Below are positions 11,880 to 25,082 of a stretch of DNA of 64,000 nt, piece by piece. The stretch is from positions 5,952,001-6,016,000 of the forward strand of contig NC_049561.1 of NCBI RefSeq assembly GCF_013368755.1, read 5' to 3'. The notes under the pieces were generated by a model. It had not been told where the DNA came from. It did no database searches and worked only from the letters and a program-made list of their open reading frames with translations. The DNA comes from Talaromyces rugulosus. Taxonomy: Eukaryota > Ascomycota > Eurotiomycetes > Eurotiales > Trichocomaceae. The position numbers and the translations under genes were made by a program. Position 1 is the stretch's first letter; each line of letters opens with the position of its first letter.

Positions 11880-14097
11880 ATGCCTCTAGGTATCATACAA
11901 GTGGATGGGCAGCATGCCCCCGGTACTTTCCTGTTGATTAATCAAACAGCGGGAGATGATTTGTTCCAAACAAAGCATGACACTAGCAAGGTGATTTCAG
12001 GGAACGCATAACTGTCCAAGACGAATATAGAAGCTAACGGACAGTAGAAAGCAGACGTCATTCTTGTTCCTCAACCCTCCGATAGTCCAAATGACCCGTT
12101 AGTAAGTGTTTTCCTGTAGCATGATGAGTGACACAATTTCTGACTTGGCATAGAATTGGCCGCCATGGAAGAAGAACTTGGCGTATGCTGTTATATTTGC
12201 AAATTCTATTATTTATGCTTCTATTCCCGCACCACTAATCGCCCCATCCACCGTCTTATTGTCGCAATCGCTTGGGCGATCGATTAAAGACGTTTCAATG
12301 CTAACTGCATATCAACTGCTTGTATGTGCATGTTACGGGTAGGTTTCTACAGATGTGATGATATCAATATTTAACTGACTTCTTTATAGACCAATTGCCT
12401 CTGCCTTAGCACATAAGTACGGGAAACGGCCACAATTTATCTTTGGCGCTGTTATGGGATTGGTTGGGACAATCGTCTGTTGCACTACTACCCATAGCTA
12501 TAGCGTCTTGTTAGCCGGCCGGATCATCCAGGGTATTGGTTCATCCGTGTTTGAGAGTCTATCAATGGCGGTTATTGGTGATCTGTGTGTTTCCCACCTA
12601 CATCCCCTATACATGAACTCCATCACTAATCGCAGAAACCAAAGGTTCTTCGTGCACGATAGATCTTTACGTGCGAGTCTACTGGTAATGACCTGGACCT
12701 GTATTATCTCTCTCGTCTCAATTCTCGGTGGCCTAATAACTGAGGAGCTTGGCTGGAGATATGTGTTCATTATTCATCTACCATTCACCATTGTCGGGGT
12801 GATTACAACTTTCCTCTTTCTTCCAGAAACCCAATATCAGAGCCACCTAGTTGACATAACAGCCCCCGAGGGAGAGCCTCAAGTGGAATATAAACAAGGC
12901 AACGAGATCAGCTATCAACATGACGAACTACTAGACAGGGAAGATGGACGGGCACCATCATCATCAACAGAGATGAAGAAGATATTTGTGTAGGAACTTG
13001 CTATTTACAGCAGGACGTTCAGTGACACCAACTTATTCAAGCTGGTCTTTGCCCCATTTGGTGTGCTTCTGAATCCTGCAGTTATATGGGTGGGTGGATT
13101 CTGCCATTCCCATGTACGGCTTACTAACAAAGGTTATTAGTTTACGATTGTGGGCAGCGTGTGCATTGTTTGTCTCCTTTTCTCCCCTCCCACCTCCCTC
13201 TATCGCTCCTAGAGACTATCTGGATTAACAAACCGGTACAGGCTCTTTATGTCGCTCTCTCCTATATTCTCGCTCAAATATGGTCACCTCCTCCCTATAA
13301 TCTAAATGCCAGGCAAAACGGTACTTTCTATGTTGGTGGTAGGATTCCCTAAATCTCTTTCCTTTTTCAATAATTAAGGACGACGAACAATCCAGCTAAG
13401 CTTTACTTATAATAGCATTGATTGGAGGGCTGCTTAGCAGCACAGTCAGCCCATGGGTAGGGGATATAATCGCCAGCAAGATGACCAAGTGGAACAAAGG
13501 GGTATATGAGCCCGAGTTCCGCATCCCAATGATAATATTTGCTACTCTATTCTGTGGCATTGGATGGTTTGTCTTTATGTGGGATCTTGACAACCCAACT
13601 CCCCATGGTTATTATCTCGGTGCATTCTGTCACGGCTGTCTCTGCGCTGGTACAACTATCGGGATGACCGTTGCCAGCCTTTATGCACTGTAAGTTGTCA
13701 TTAATTGCGCTACCGTTTCTTTCTCTTCATCCAATTCTTCCTTCACTACAGCTCCTTTCTGACATTAGTTGGGTGTGACAGTGATTCCTGCCGTGAAAGC
13801 TCTACAGAGATCTTCGTTCTCGCGATGGCATCCAAGAACTTCCTTTTCTACGGGTTTTCTGAATTCATCAACGACTGGACAGAACGAAATGGCCCGCATG
13901 AAGTTTTAAGGACTTTCGGGATTGTGACAATGTGCATCATGGCTACTTCACTCGTGTTGTGTAAGTTTGACCAGCCCTCTCCGCCATTTATCACAAGGAA
14001 CTCATCGGTACGCCATCCAGACATTTTCGGCAAGGTAAACCGTTGTTTTATGCACAAGGTCGGCTTAATGAACAAGTTGATGGGGTATCAATACTAG
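11880..14097 (+). pseudogene. MFS transporter (MFS1) with in-frame TAG
   Basis: DHA1-like major facilitator, a proton-coupled exporter or importer of small molecules in the plasma membrane. Exons: 11880-11990, 12048-12101, 12154-12338, 12390-12584, 12645-13089, 13141-13167, 13242-13338, 13416-13689, 13782-13960, 14021-14097; 1644 nt, 547 residues plus stop. It carries the LAHKYGKRPQF loop motif and the usual hydrophobic spans. The codon 12991-12993 is TAG in the central loop; MFS3 has CAG (KKTYWQG) at the same place, so a C-to-T change explains it. Downstream exons stay open and conserved. Exon lengths 54, 185, 195, 27, 97, 274, 179 and 77 match MFS3. Truncation would leave only the first half of the transporter. 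Confidence 0.88.
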
Positions 14098-14832
14098 TTG
14101 GAAAGTTAAGCAATACTAGTTAACCGTAGATGCGGGCGACTGAGACTGCTACAGCGTATATAACTCTACACACCTACGGTATGGTAAAGGATATTAGCCC
14201 AGATATATCCAACGATTGTATTGGAATGGGAAATTCAAGCATTGAACGGATGGTTATATTGTTTAGTTCAGATTCAAACAATAGACCGTCATATATTGAG
14301 TAGCAAGATACTAGTTTGTGCATACATTCCAGCAGTTGACCTTTAGTTTTTTTCTCTTATCTTTATAGGGAGAAGGAAGGCGTTGGTTTGGCTCTTTAAT
14401 AAAGAACGGGTGCTCCAACTAATTATGAAGGCATTCCTTGCAACTACTACTATCACAAGCCAGCACCCTGGACACAAGACCTCACTAACCGTCACCCAAT
14501 ATGAGCTATGTGGAATCAATACTACCAGCGTTAGATTCGATGGAGCTCCCATGATCGACCACGACTGTAAGATTTCGGAACCTGAGTCGCCAAAGTGTAA
14601 CTGAGGTACCGAGTCAGATGGCGAACTCAGCCCTTATGATATCTTCGGATCAAAAGAATTCGGACTCATCTTAAAGGGTACGCTGCACGTGGGCCCTGGG
14701 GCGTATTATAGATGTGATGGGTTAATTTATCATTGTCGCTAGTAGAGAATTATAGCTAATATACGGTGCGGTTTATGTATGGTTTGTTCTGTACTAGCCC
14801 AATATGTTTAATCAATGCTGCTGTAGCTTAAA
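14098..14832. other. Gene-free stretch between MFS1 and the monooxygenase
   Basis: Convergent 3' ends meet here. A plus frame at 14383-14604 (73 codons) shows no family similarity and I do not call it. Confidence 0.45.
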
Positions 14833-16311
14833 TCATAAACGACTTTGTGCTGCGACAGCAGTTTCATACACGTTGTCAATATCCTCTGTCCAGATCCATT
14901 GCATACGATTTTCCAGCATGGTGGTCAAAATGGGAAGACCATCTTCGTAGCTGAGCCCAGCTAGTTCCGGAGCCTTCATCTGGTACGCATCACCAGCTTG
15001 GCGAGAAGTTGCCTGTACCCTTTCAGACCGGGGATATCGGATGGACTGATAAACCTCCAAGGCGCTTTGCAAGCTAGGGCCATTACCGTCTGTCCGCATG
15101 GACTGGAAGTAGTCCTTGAGAGCACGTCCAATCACATATCCATCCTCGAGAGCCTGGCCTGCTCCAGCGCCTGCCAGCAACGAATATTAGCAATTTACAT
15201 AAACCTACTTCACCAAAAGAAATCAAGAAATCTTTAATTGTTCCTGGCTGTTGATGGGAATTTAAATTACCTTGATGTGGGCACATTGCATGTGCTGCAT
15301 CCCCCAGTAAGGCTACTTTACCTCCGGAAAATACCCACTGAGATGGTGTCATTCGGTCAAACAATAACCACTTGAGTGGATTTGTATTCATCTTGTCGAT
15401 AGCAGCCTGCACAGGAGCTGCAAAGTCTTTGAACTCTTGCTTGATTGTCTCCTTGTCTCCAACCTGTGTCCAGCTTTCTCTGGTAGTCTTATTCCCTATT
15501 TCTTCCCAAGGTGTTGTAACAAAGGCAACGACGTTAAGTGTGTTGTTTCTACTGATAGGGAAGGTAAGAAAGTGTTTTCCGGGTGCTACCCATGATGTGG
15601 CATATGTGGAATATGGCCAGTCATTCTGGATGTCAGCGATGGGACAAAGACCTCGGTAGATGACCATTTCGCCGTATCGTGCCGTATCTTGCTATCTATA
15701 TATTAGGAGATATATCATAAGATACCAAGACGAAGGATACTGTACAATATAACACGATCGTACAACAGAATGGATACCGTCTGCTCCGAGAACCAAATTG
15801 GCAGATGCCGTTTTTCCATTGGTAAATGTAACTAGCATCGTGGCCCCCTTATCCTTTTGCTCCAGTTAGCCCTTCCATTTCACACTAAAGAATCTAGACA
15901 AGTTACCTCAAGTTTCTCACATCGCATATTGGTATGGAGGATTGCTGCTCCCCTGCTCCTGATGGCCTGAACAAGGAGATGAAGGAATTCTGCCCTGTGC
16001 ATTGAAAGCTGGACTCTATTGCCCTTCTCCGGGGTCTTCACGGTCATAATCTCCTCGCCGGTGTCATATCGCAGGAAAGATAACCAAACGTCCCGTCGAT
16101 TCCCTGAAATCATAAGAGCCTCCTCCAGCAGGCCGATCTTTTGTATCAATACAGCTGCATTGGGACCGATACCTACTCCGGCACCGATCTCAGTGTATTC
16201 GGCAGCTTGCTCGTAGACGTCGATCTGGACGCCCTGTGGACAATGGTATTTGATGGCAAGCGCAGTAAATAGGCCACCAAGCCCACCGCCAATGATTGCA
16301 ATTCGGAACAT
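14833..16311 (-). CDS. FAD-dependent aromatic monooxygenase, salicylate hydroxylase-like
   Basis: Class A flavoprotein that hydroxylates an aromatic ring using NAD(P)H and O2; salicylate to catechol is the best-known reaction of near relatives. Exons, complement: 15907-16311, 15746-15859, 15271-15691, 14833-15170; 1278 nt, 425 residues, normal length. Motifs: N-terminal IIGGGLGGL dinucleotide fold, the DG motif in LGADGIHS, and GDAAHAM binding the FAD ribityl. All splice sites are canonical and no lesion is seen. It lies between the broken MFS1 and the TF1 regulator, on the same strand as TF1. With hydroxybenzoate-forming enzymes near, it could turn a hydroxybenzoate into a catechol (inference); the exact substrate cannot be read from sequence. 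Confidence 0.88.
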
Positions 16312-16720
16312 TTGAGCTTAGGTTGGCCCAGCTAGAAACAAGTGTGGTATTCACTAACTCCTAAGGCATATGTAGAGACCATAAGTGTCTACTCTCTTAT
16401 TTTGCCCCTGTCCTAGATATATATCAGTGACATTGATATGGATGGTGGATGTTTGAAGGGAACCCCGCAGCTTAACTCCCCGGAACCCCGGTGATCTCCA
16501 TTTACATGTACCTCCGCCATCATGACTACTCCGCGATAGTTCGCACCGGCTTTACACCGCGATACACTATTACACGGTTCCCAACAGATTCATAAAAGGG
16601 CTTTTACTAAGCGCTTAACCACGCGGAAAGTGTATCATCATTAATGTGAAGGGACGATTAAGGGAGTAAAAACAAAAGTACGCCTTACACAACAAGACAG
16701 CAAGAAGGACATGTCTGTAT
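16312..16720. promoter_or_regulatory. Monooxygenase promoter region
   Basis: GATATATATC at 16416-16425 lies about 105 bp upstream of the monooxygenase start. CTTAACTCCCCGGA at about 16471 recurs in the TF1 upstream region near 19379, which may mark a shared site. No gene seen. Confidence 0.35.
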
Positions 16721-18943
16721 CTAGAAAAGTGTACCAAACGAGTACTGGCTAGTGAACGGCCACATCGGCTCTGGAAAGCCCTCTTTATTGAACTCTTCCA
16801 CATGCGTGTCCAGACTTGGAAAACCTTGTCTATAGCCGAATGACGCTTGATTTCCTAGATTCACTTCTGAGCCAGTTGCTAGCTCATTTTCCGGATGCAC
16901 AGTTTGCGTGGCTGCAGGAAAATTGCCCAGGTAACGGTCGGGGTCGTGAGTGGTGCGCTGTTGTGCTCCTATAGACTGATGTCGATAGCTAAGTAGCTGC
17001 TTAAGAAACGAATATGCCCGTTTTGCGCAAGAGTGATTATGCGACATGTCCTTGACCATACACAGGGCATAGTCGACTTTGTTTAAAGCACCCTTGTCAT
17101 GAAAATGGGCTGGGTCGATAATGTGGGAAATCAAGATAATGGCAGAATTGAACACTACGTCCACAACGGTTGGTCAACTTCCAAACTGTCAAGAGGGATG
17201 GGATAGGGTAAACAGCGACCAAACATACAGTAGTAAATATTGTAATAGTCCAAGCCCATTGTCCGCTTGGTTTGATCATGCCTCAGAGCCACGATGTCGA
17301 TTGTCTCTATTGCAGTCGACACGCATATTTTTTGACTGTAAAGCAAAGCGTGGCTGACCATGGAGTCCTCCTCATGCTGGTGTTTGGCAAGACGCCGTAG
17401 AGTCCACACCAACGAGTGTCGGTGGATCAAGATTCGAACCATATTACCACGTAAAGACAGGATCCATGAGGGTTCTGAAACGGCACCAATTGAATCTAAC
17501 GAAGCGTTCTTAATATCAAGGATGAGATGCGGAGGGATTTCACGGCGCCACTTTTGATAAGCGTCGTCAAATACAGTGATCAACTCTACGATATTTGAGT
17601 CGCGGACTGCATCCCCGGATGCACGCAAGAGGACGTTCTCGACGATTCGGGATAGTTTTATTACTTGTAAGAAGAATGACATGCTCGATGATGGCCGTCG
17701 TGGGAAGGGGTACAGTAGTCCATTCTCGCTAATACAATCATCGTCTAGATCTTCGGGAACGAGAGTAGAGAAGTCTGTCGATTTTATGGTTGATGGGCGC
17801 TCATATATCATACTAAAATGGATATCAAGCGTATATGCCGCATACCATGTTCTTCGCTTAATTTCTCGTAGTGGCACTGGATCAGTCTTTGGTGGATCTT
17901 GATGAAGTCGTAACCCTTGGGCAATGCGGATAGCAAGACCTAGAATGTTCCAACATTCATTTGCACAGTTCGATCCCTGGAGATACCGAGCGCCGATTAA
18001 AAGAGCTTGGACGTGTTCCAGTTTCCAGTCGCGAAAGATACTGGGTTGTAAGAGGGTCATAGCGATGTCATAATATTTCCTCGCATTATGCGAGTTGGCT
18101 TCCATATCAACTATCCAGTGCGATGTGCAGAGAGCCAGGACCATGTTGAGAAGGATAAAACTAGATTGGTGCTGGTGTCGCTGCCCTCGTGGGCAACGGA
18201 TGGCTGCCGCGAATATTGACCGGATACTAGGAACGTGGAATACAGGAGTAAGTATATGGCGAGAGGTGAAAAATCGTTCAAGAATGTCCCATATATGTTT
18301 CGGGAGAGTATAGAGGTCCATGTCCTCGTCAGGTAGAATATATCGGCCGCCACGAATGTCATGGTCGGTGGTCATGGCCTCTGCCCTCACCTGGTCATCG
18401 CAACGTAGAGCGGCGATGATCATCTGCGCAAGTGATACACCTCCAATGGACACATTGGCGTCAATGACGACAGAACGTGGCATCACCTCACAAGGTGATA
18501 GCTCTGACATGCTTGCCCGCCGCGTAAGCGCAGGACTTTCTTGACGAGCAGTACCATGGTGAAGGATTGGAGTAGTAGGATCAGGAGTCCTCGCTGAATA
18601 AGTCGGCACTGCTGTTGATGTCGTGTCATGACTGAGAGACGCATTTTTTTCGAGATACTCCAGGCGAGTCTCTAGTCCCCGGAGATAGCTTCATATATCT
18701 TGTTATTGATTTATTCATATTGTGGGAGGAGGGCTCGTACTCCGCGCAGACCATGACACTAGAAGCAGACGCGCTCCCTGATGAGCCATGCGACACGTAA
18801 ACGCAGTCTCTCCCGTTTTGAGAGCAGGTCGTACATGCGGGCCGGATAGCGTCACACTTTGTCTTGAGAGATCGACAGCTACAGCAAGAGACCGCGACGC
18901 GGGTACGGCGTTTTTTGGAAGTATCCCGGGTGTTTCTCGACAT
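16721..18943 (-). CDS. Zn2Cys6 fungal-specific transcription factor (TF1)
   Basis: Nuclear DNA-binding regulator. Exons, complement: 18741-18943, 17229-18688, 16721-17154; 2097 nt, 698 residues. The zinc cluster begins at CCSCRSLKTKC and ends with ACTTC and DC, giving the C-x2-C-x6-C-x6-C-x2-C-x6-C spacing. A linker and coiled segment (YLRGLETRLEYLE) follow, then a middle-homology region with KRRTWYAAYTLD and YERPSTIKS. The 52-nt first intron and the 74-nt second intron were placed by frame and family similarity. It lies upstream of the monooxygenase on the same strand, inside the aryl-catabolic cluster, and is a likely local regulator. No lesion seen. Confidence 0.88.
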
Positions 18944-20254
18944 AGCTAGAAAGCGTAGTTAGAATATTTAGCACGTATATCTGATAGATAGACCATTTCC
19001 AAATGACTTGCCTATGTTTAGTTTTGGTACTTCGGCACACGAACTGCTACATGGCGGGGAAAACTGGGGAAATTATTAAGTCAATGCGGCAAACCCCAGT
19101 TCCAACTTGCCCCTAGGACTAATCTAATATCGTGCTAACAGCAGATCCACAGTAGACAGCGCCTGGTTACTAACCACTGGCCACAGTACGTTCCGTTATC
19201 TCCCCGGGTAGTAGTTACATAGTTGTTCTACGCGGACTCCGCCTGGTGTCTGACGTATTCAAGGTCTTACTTGGCCTGAATTACCCGAATTTCTTGGAAT
19301 TTTTGCGTTCCTCCGCGTTGTATATCCACTCTCCGGTTCCATAGTAGTGAGAAAATGACTTGGCGGCGGAAAATTCAACTTAACTCCCCGGAGGCCCGAC
19401 CAACAATCCCTGCCTCCCCAGCCCTTATGCAGTTGAATGTACACACTACAATTTAGGGTTAAGTCAGAGTTTAGTACTGTTGGAATTTGGATACGTGCCA
19501 CAATACCCTGTATATGGTAGCCAAGCTGAACCCCAATTTTCAAGCTACCAAAGCAAATCTCGACCAGTTGATGTTAATGGTGAAATTCTAAAATACCAAG
19601 AAGAGGCTGTGCAAGCCCAAATAATGAATTCAAGTCATGGTACTCCGTGATGTTAGAATTCGCCGATGGAGCGGAGTACCATCATTCAGATGGTAGATGG
19701 CAGAGTGTTCTGGGAAGGATGTTATATTCACCAGTCCTAAACCTGCACTATGTTTGCTTCCTAATTTTACTACTTTCAGGCATTCCTCGTTGGGAAAAGG
19801 CACAATCCCGACCGTAGTGAGCCCACGTTCAACGCCGAATTCTATCACATTTGGTCTGTATTGCTTGGCAACTGATGCACACTCTTTATTTCCAACCACA
19901 TTGAAAGAACATACTCTGTAGGTTTAGACAACTTAATTTCTCCATTTTTGCATCCCCACATCTCCGCATCCCCCGCATCTTCGGCAGATGCGAGGCGTCG
20001 TCGCCGGTATCCCAATTGAAATACCTCTGGCCAACTCGGAGGTAAGCCAAATAAAATTCTTTGATTGGATATACTTACTATTTCTGTAATCCCTACCTCC
20101 CTGGCCGAGGTAGTCAAGGTTCCTGCTATGTGCAGCGTAGGCTTTAAAGCAAGATCTAGGCCATCTGTGGTCATTTGGAACGTTTAACCATTGAAAAGTT
20201 CTGCTGTTGCTATATCTCCCACAGTTAAATTTCCTCATCTTGTCTTATATCGCA
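18944..20254. promoter_or_regulatory. Divergent region between TF1 and MFS2
   Basis: About 1.3 kb with no gene that I can support; frames at 19259-19543 and 19630-20238 lack similarity. It contains a CGGACTCCG palindrome at 19233-19241 and the CTTAACTCCCCGGA word near 19379. Confidence 0.4.
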
Positions 20255-22063
20255 ATGGATGATAAGTTGGACTTCGCTCAGGAGGAGAACATTACTCCCT
20301 CTAAAAACCCTGTGCAAAAGATTGAGCCTGTGCATCGCGATCCTCATGGATTTCCTGTTATTCCACAACCCACAATCCATAAAGATGACCCATTGGTATG
20401 TGAAAGCCACCTTTCTGTTTCTTATCACTTCTATACCAACACTAAATGTTCGATAGAATTGGCATCCAGCACTGAAATTGAGTGTTTGCCTTCAGATCAG
20501 TTGGCTCGCTCTCCTGGGGCCTCTGTCAGCCGCCGTCGCAAATCCGGCATTTCGTCTGATGAGCAATGCGTTTGGCTTAACAGTCAAGGAGGTTAGCTAC
20601 GGTGAGAACCCTCAGCTCAAGTTGTTTTATAACATTCATTCTTCGTGCTAGCATATAAATGCTAATTCCGATAATTACTAGAGCTGACAGTGTTTCTTGT
20701 TTGTGCCGGGGTCGGACCATTGGTTGTGGCTCCTTTTGCCAATGCATATGGTCGTCGACCTGTGTACTTGCTAGGTAATCTTCTTGCAGCAATCACGAAT
20801 ATTATTGCAGGCTATTGTGACACATGGGAAGGTGTCATGATTACTCGTGCTTTCAATGGTTTGGGTGCTGGCGCTGTGATATCAATGGGTGCAGCAACAA
20901 TCTGCGACCTATACTTTGTGCATCAGCGCGGTATTTACATGGGAATATATACCCTTGCGCTGACTAGTGGGGCACATGTACGGATATTTATCAACCTTCT
21001 TCTATGAAATACAACTCTAATTTATTGATACCAGGTTGCCCCACTCCTAGGAGGTTTCATCGGACAGTCACTCGGGTGGCGGGCATGTTTTTACATTCCA
21101 GGCTACATACAGCTTGGGACTTTCGCCTTAACAATCTTCTGCCTACCTGAGACACTTTACACCGAGAACCGTTCATCTGAATCCACATCCTACTTGGAGC
21201 AATCCTACACACAAAATATTATGTTTATACGGAGCAAAATTCCAGGCCACCGCCCACAGATACGAGATTTTACTCGACCCTTTGAGATGCTGAGATTTGT
21301 GGCAGTCCTAATCCCGGCTACCTTCTATATGGTCTGCTTTGGCTACGGTACTGTTCTATTTGCTCTTACAGGAGCCAACTTCTTCACCGAGCTCTACGGA
21401 TTTACTACTGCTCAAACAGGACTGATGCTGAGCATACCCCTTTTGATCGGAGGAGGAGCTGGCGAGCTTAGCGCAGGATGGGTAACGGATTGGCTTTCGA
21501 ATCGCCATGCACAGAGACACAATGGCGAGCGCCTCCCTGAAGCCAGATTAACTGCTATCTGGGCGGCGCTATTAGTTCCGATTGGCGTTATCATTGAGGG
21601 AGTATGTCTGTCACATACAGACACCATCAGTTGGATCGGCAGTGCGTTTGGGATGGGCATAGCGAATTTTGGCCTTCAAATAGCTACGACAACCATATAT
21701 GCCTATCTTACCGACGTAAGTGACGTATTATTGGGAATTAAATGGCGTGTCTCTAACAATATACTTGGTCACAGTGTTACAAACCCCAAAGTGCAGAAAT
21801 ATCGACGATTTTGAATCTCTTCCGGCAGATATTCTCCTGTCTTATATCTTTCTACGCGTAAGTGTGACTTTGAATTATTATTAGGCTATACTTATTAATG
21901 TCGATTTAGTATCCCATTTGCGGACCGCATTGGAGTCCAATTTGCCTGGCTGACCTTCGCTATGATTATCGCGGTCCTTTTCATTCCGATCATTATGCTA
22001 AGGAGTTCTGGTTCAAAATGGAGAGAGCTTCACTCCCAGTCATCTCCAAATACTGAAACTTAG
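20255..22063 (+). CDS. MFS transporter (MFS2), DHA1/multidrug type
   Basis: Plasma-membrane major facilitator. Exons: 20255-20395, 20457-20601, 20682-20977, 21035-21715, 21775-21857, 21910-22063; 1500 nt, 499 residues. The first exon is a hydrophilic N-terminus; NWHPALK starts the second exon just before the first helix. The loop motif APFANAYGRRPVY and the helix 5 region with PLLGGFIGQ place it in the drug:H+ antiporter-1 group. All introns are canonical and the frame is intact. It is not closely similar to MFS1 or MFS3. It faces away from TF1 and ends toward TF2. A role in moving the cluster's substrate or product is inference. Confidence 0.88.
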
Positions 22064-22892
22064 ACCCAATATATGACCATTCATTAGAATTTCCAGAAGA
22101 CGCTATCTTGGGGTATTAAAATATCTTGACGACAATCCATCTACCGTATTATTTGTTGCACTCAGATTTACCTAGTTAGAACAATAACTCGAGGTCGAAA
22201 ATATTATTAAAATGCGACAAAAGCATTGCTCCCTTGCGTAATTCAAATCTAGCTGCCTGGGGAGCACATGAGATAAACAAGACTCTTTCCAAGTTTGTAG
22301 ACACGGATCCCGCCCGCCATCCTCTCGGTCATCTTTAGGATGGACCAAAGACTCGTTGCGGTCACCGAGAGCGGACTCCGCGTGTACCCACTTCCCCAAC
22401 CCTACGATCTATGAACGAATTTAGCCTTCACTTTTTATTTCACTATGCTAGCAGATTATCTCCTTTTATTAGAATCTGCATCATTCCCCCCATTCTGAAA
22501 GATCGGATTATTAGTCTTAGTAGCGTATTTCCACCCGGCCATGGACTCTCCTACGAAAGCGTTGGTGTAGAGCCTGCTTTCCCTGTCCGTGCTGTCATGC
22601 AATTTACTTGCACTGATAGTCAGTAAACTTACCCGATCAGTCTTCTTTCACCATCTACACCAAATCCCTGCCGCAGGATTCGCTGAAAGTACTTGATCTC
22701 TTGCAGCTATATCATTGCTGAGGTGGCAATCAACACCTAAACTTGGTGGCGTCCCATACCCACCGTGTAAAGCATATTCTCAGATAAAAACATATCTATA
22801 AATAATACTGCAACGATATCTAGAGAACGAGAAACTTTAAAATGTAACATTCTAAGCATATATCTCATTAATGGTACAGAAGCATTGTTGTG
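22064..22892. other. Gene-free stretch between MFS2 and TF2 (convergent 3' ends)
   Basis: No gene seen. A CGGACTCCG palindrome at 22372-22380 occurs here although the site is downstream of both flanking genes, which weakens its value as an operator. Confidence 0.45.
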
Positions 22893-25082
22893 CTATGACA
22901 ACTCAACTCCACATAGGTCCAGGTCAAAACCACCTCCAAGGCCAAAGCACTCAGAGGCAATGGTGTTAAAGTCTCCCAGATCATTGAAGTTTATTTCATT
23001 ACATAGACCGCTCGAATTTGCGAGCCTGGATGACTGAGGAAAAGAGTCTGCGGCACTCATATGATGTATTTCCATCATGCCATTCTCCAAATTATGGAGA
23101 AACCTTTCGAAACATTCAGCAGCGTATCTCCCAACCTTGCTATAGTCACAAAGTTTCAAAATAGGCAGAAATGATCGTAACTCTTTCTGCATACTCGATG
23201 TTTCGACGGCGCGCAGAAATAGGACTATTGCTGTTGCCAAGATAAAATAAGTATCGAACCAAAAAGATGCCGACAAAAGGCCTTGTCGATAAAATTCTGT
23301 TAGAATTTCAATCATGTCGTCATTTGCAAGTTTACAGGCCTCTGCTCGGGATTTGAAAACAGCGTCATGAGTATTGCGGCAGAATATCAGATGGGTCATG
23401 TAAGGTCGCCCGATAAGCATACGGGCGTAATTATATTTAAGGCTTAAATATAACGTGGCGCGTGCAAAACAGGAGGGGAATGCCGAATTTGGACGAAGGT
23501 GATCGGGAAGTTTAGTTTTCCAGCCTTCAACTTTCTGTATAAGATCGCCAGTCAACTGCTCTTTGCTTCTCAAATCGCCGCTTTGGAGATATAGCTGCTG
23601 AGATATCTGGCCAATCATGATACCGAGAGATGCTGAGCTGGTGGCGTACCCAGGTGGGGTGTAGGGTGTACTGTTGAATTCCTACTATATTAAGTCGTCA
23701 AGAGAATTTATTGCCAGTAGGGGTTTCTTACCTGCGAAGGAAGAAGGATATCATGATCTGTACTACAAAAACTAGGTGGGCGGCCTAGCATGCAGGAACT
23801 CCAGTTATCAAATTCGCAGAGGGACCACCAGAGGCGTCGCTTGACTTCTGATCCATATATAGAAGTGTCCTGCGCATAGCCTATACGTTGGTGAATTCCA
23901 AGTGACTGTGAAATGCGAATTGCTACACCCAGAATGGCCCAAGAGACACTGCGATCATCCTCTCTCTGGCGGTACAAGCTCTGACGATGACAAGTCAGCA
24001 ATTGTTATTAAGAGCAGGGTATTAAAAGGACGCAGAATTAATCGTACCATCAACATTATTGCTCGTACACTCTCTAAGCTCGATTCCTCTATCACATTAT
24101 CCATGTAGGAGCGAGCGATGTCAAAACTGGGATCTTTATGGCCGCAAAGGGCCATTACCAGATATAAGATGACCAGGACGGATGCACATACCCCCTTCCC
24201 ACCATACACGTCATCAAGCCAAAGGTGGAATCTATCTTGATCAATGATATAGATGACGCTGTTGATCTCTGCGAAGAACTTCACGGCTGCTTGATCAAGA
24301 GCCTTCCGATCGGGAAGATAGTCTGGATTTTGATAAGAAGTCACTTGTCCATCAAATAATGATGGTGGCTCACTCTCCTCAAATGGTGACAGACCGCCGG
24401 TATCTTTAGCAAAATGCGAAACCATCTTGGCGTTGAGAGTAGTGCAGCTGGATGGTCCATTGAATCCTGCAAGACAAAACTATTTAGCTTAAGCCTACGT
24501 CTACAGAATCTTACGGCGGGCCGAAATGAGGGGAATGCACTTACGAGAATATTCATAGCATCCACCATCAGTGTACCCTCTAAATCTTCAATTGTACATT
24601 CCTGGCTGACAGGACCTGTAGATGAGGATGGAGGAGTATCCAGTTGGACCAGTGTCTCGGACGGCGATGGGCCTGGTCCACCACTCGAGGCTCCCATGGC
24701 GGCAGGCGGCTGTGAGGCATCTGCAGCAGCTGGTAGGGTGCCTACAAGCTGGCGTAGGTTGTCGGTACTGAATGAAGCCGAAGGAACAAAATGACGAACC
24801 ACAGACACCAGGAGGTCGTATCGTTCTTTTGAAGTATGATAGTATGGCCGGGAGGTCGAGCCTCCTATTTGGCATTGCTTGCCTAGCCTGCTACATGGCT
24901 GGCAAGGACCAGAAGATGGCTTCTCGCACTATGTCAGGTCGTCAGTATGGCAGCAGGCACAATTGGTGGAAGAAATAAAGAATAAAATAAAAAGTCTAGG
25001 TGTTAACCCCTACCTTCACCTTCCGTTGCCTGCACCCATCGCAGCTGAGAGCGTTCTTCCGTCGTCGATCGTCGCTCGCCAT
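22893..25082 (-). CDS. Zn2Cys6 fungal-specific transcription factor (TF2)
   Basis: Nuclear regulator. Exons, complement: 25014-25082, 24545-24928, 24048-24479, 23732-23980, 22893-23681; 1923 nt, 640 residues. The zinc cluster is split by the first intron: CDGCRQRKVK in exon 1 and CEKPSSGPCQPC with a final QC in exon 2. A low-complexity stretch rich in Ala, Pro and Ser follows, then the middle-homology domain with KRRLWWSLCEFD and GRPPSF. The intron before LFCLAGFNG ends at the first of two possible AGs (24480), because only that one keeps the frame. It sits beside ALDH2 and MFS2, so control of the intact half of the cluster is plausible (inference). Confidence 0.88.

Noticed and set aside
14383..14604. 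Small plus-strand frame of 73 codons
   Set aside because: No recognisable domain, no signal peptide and no neighbour relation.
24468..24480. Second AG acceptor (CTTGCAG) in the third intron of TF2
   Set aside because: Its use shifts the frame away from the conserved regulator domain; the AG at 24480-24481 keeps it.
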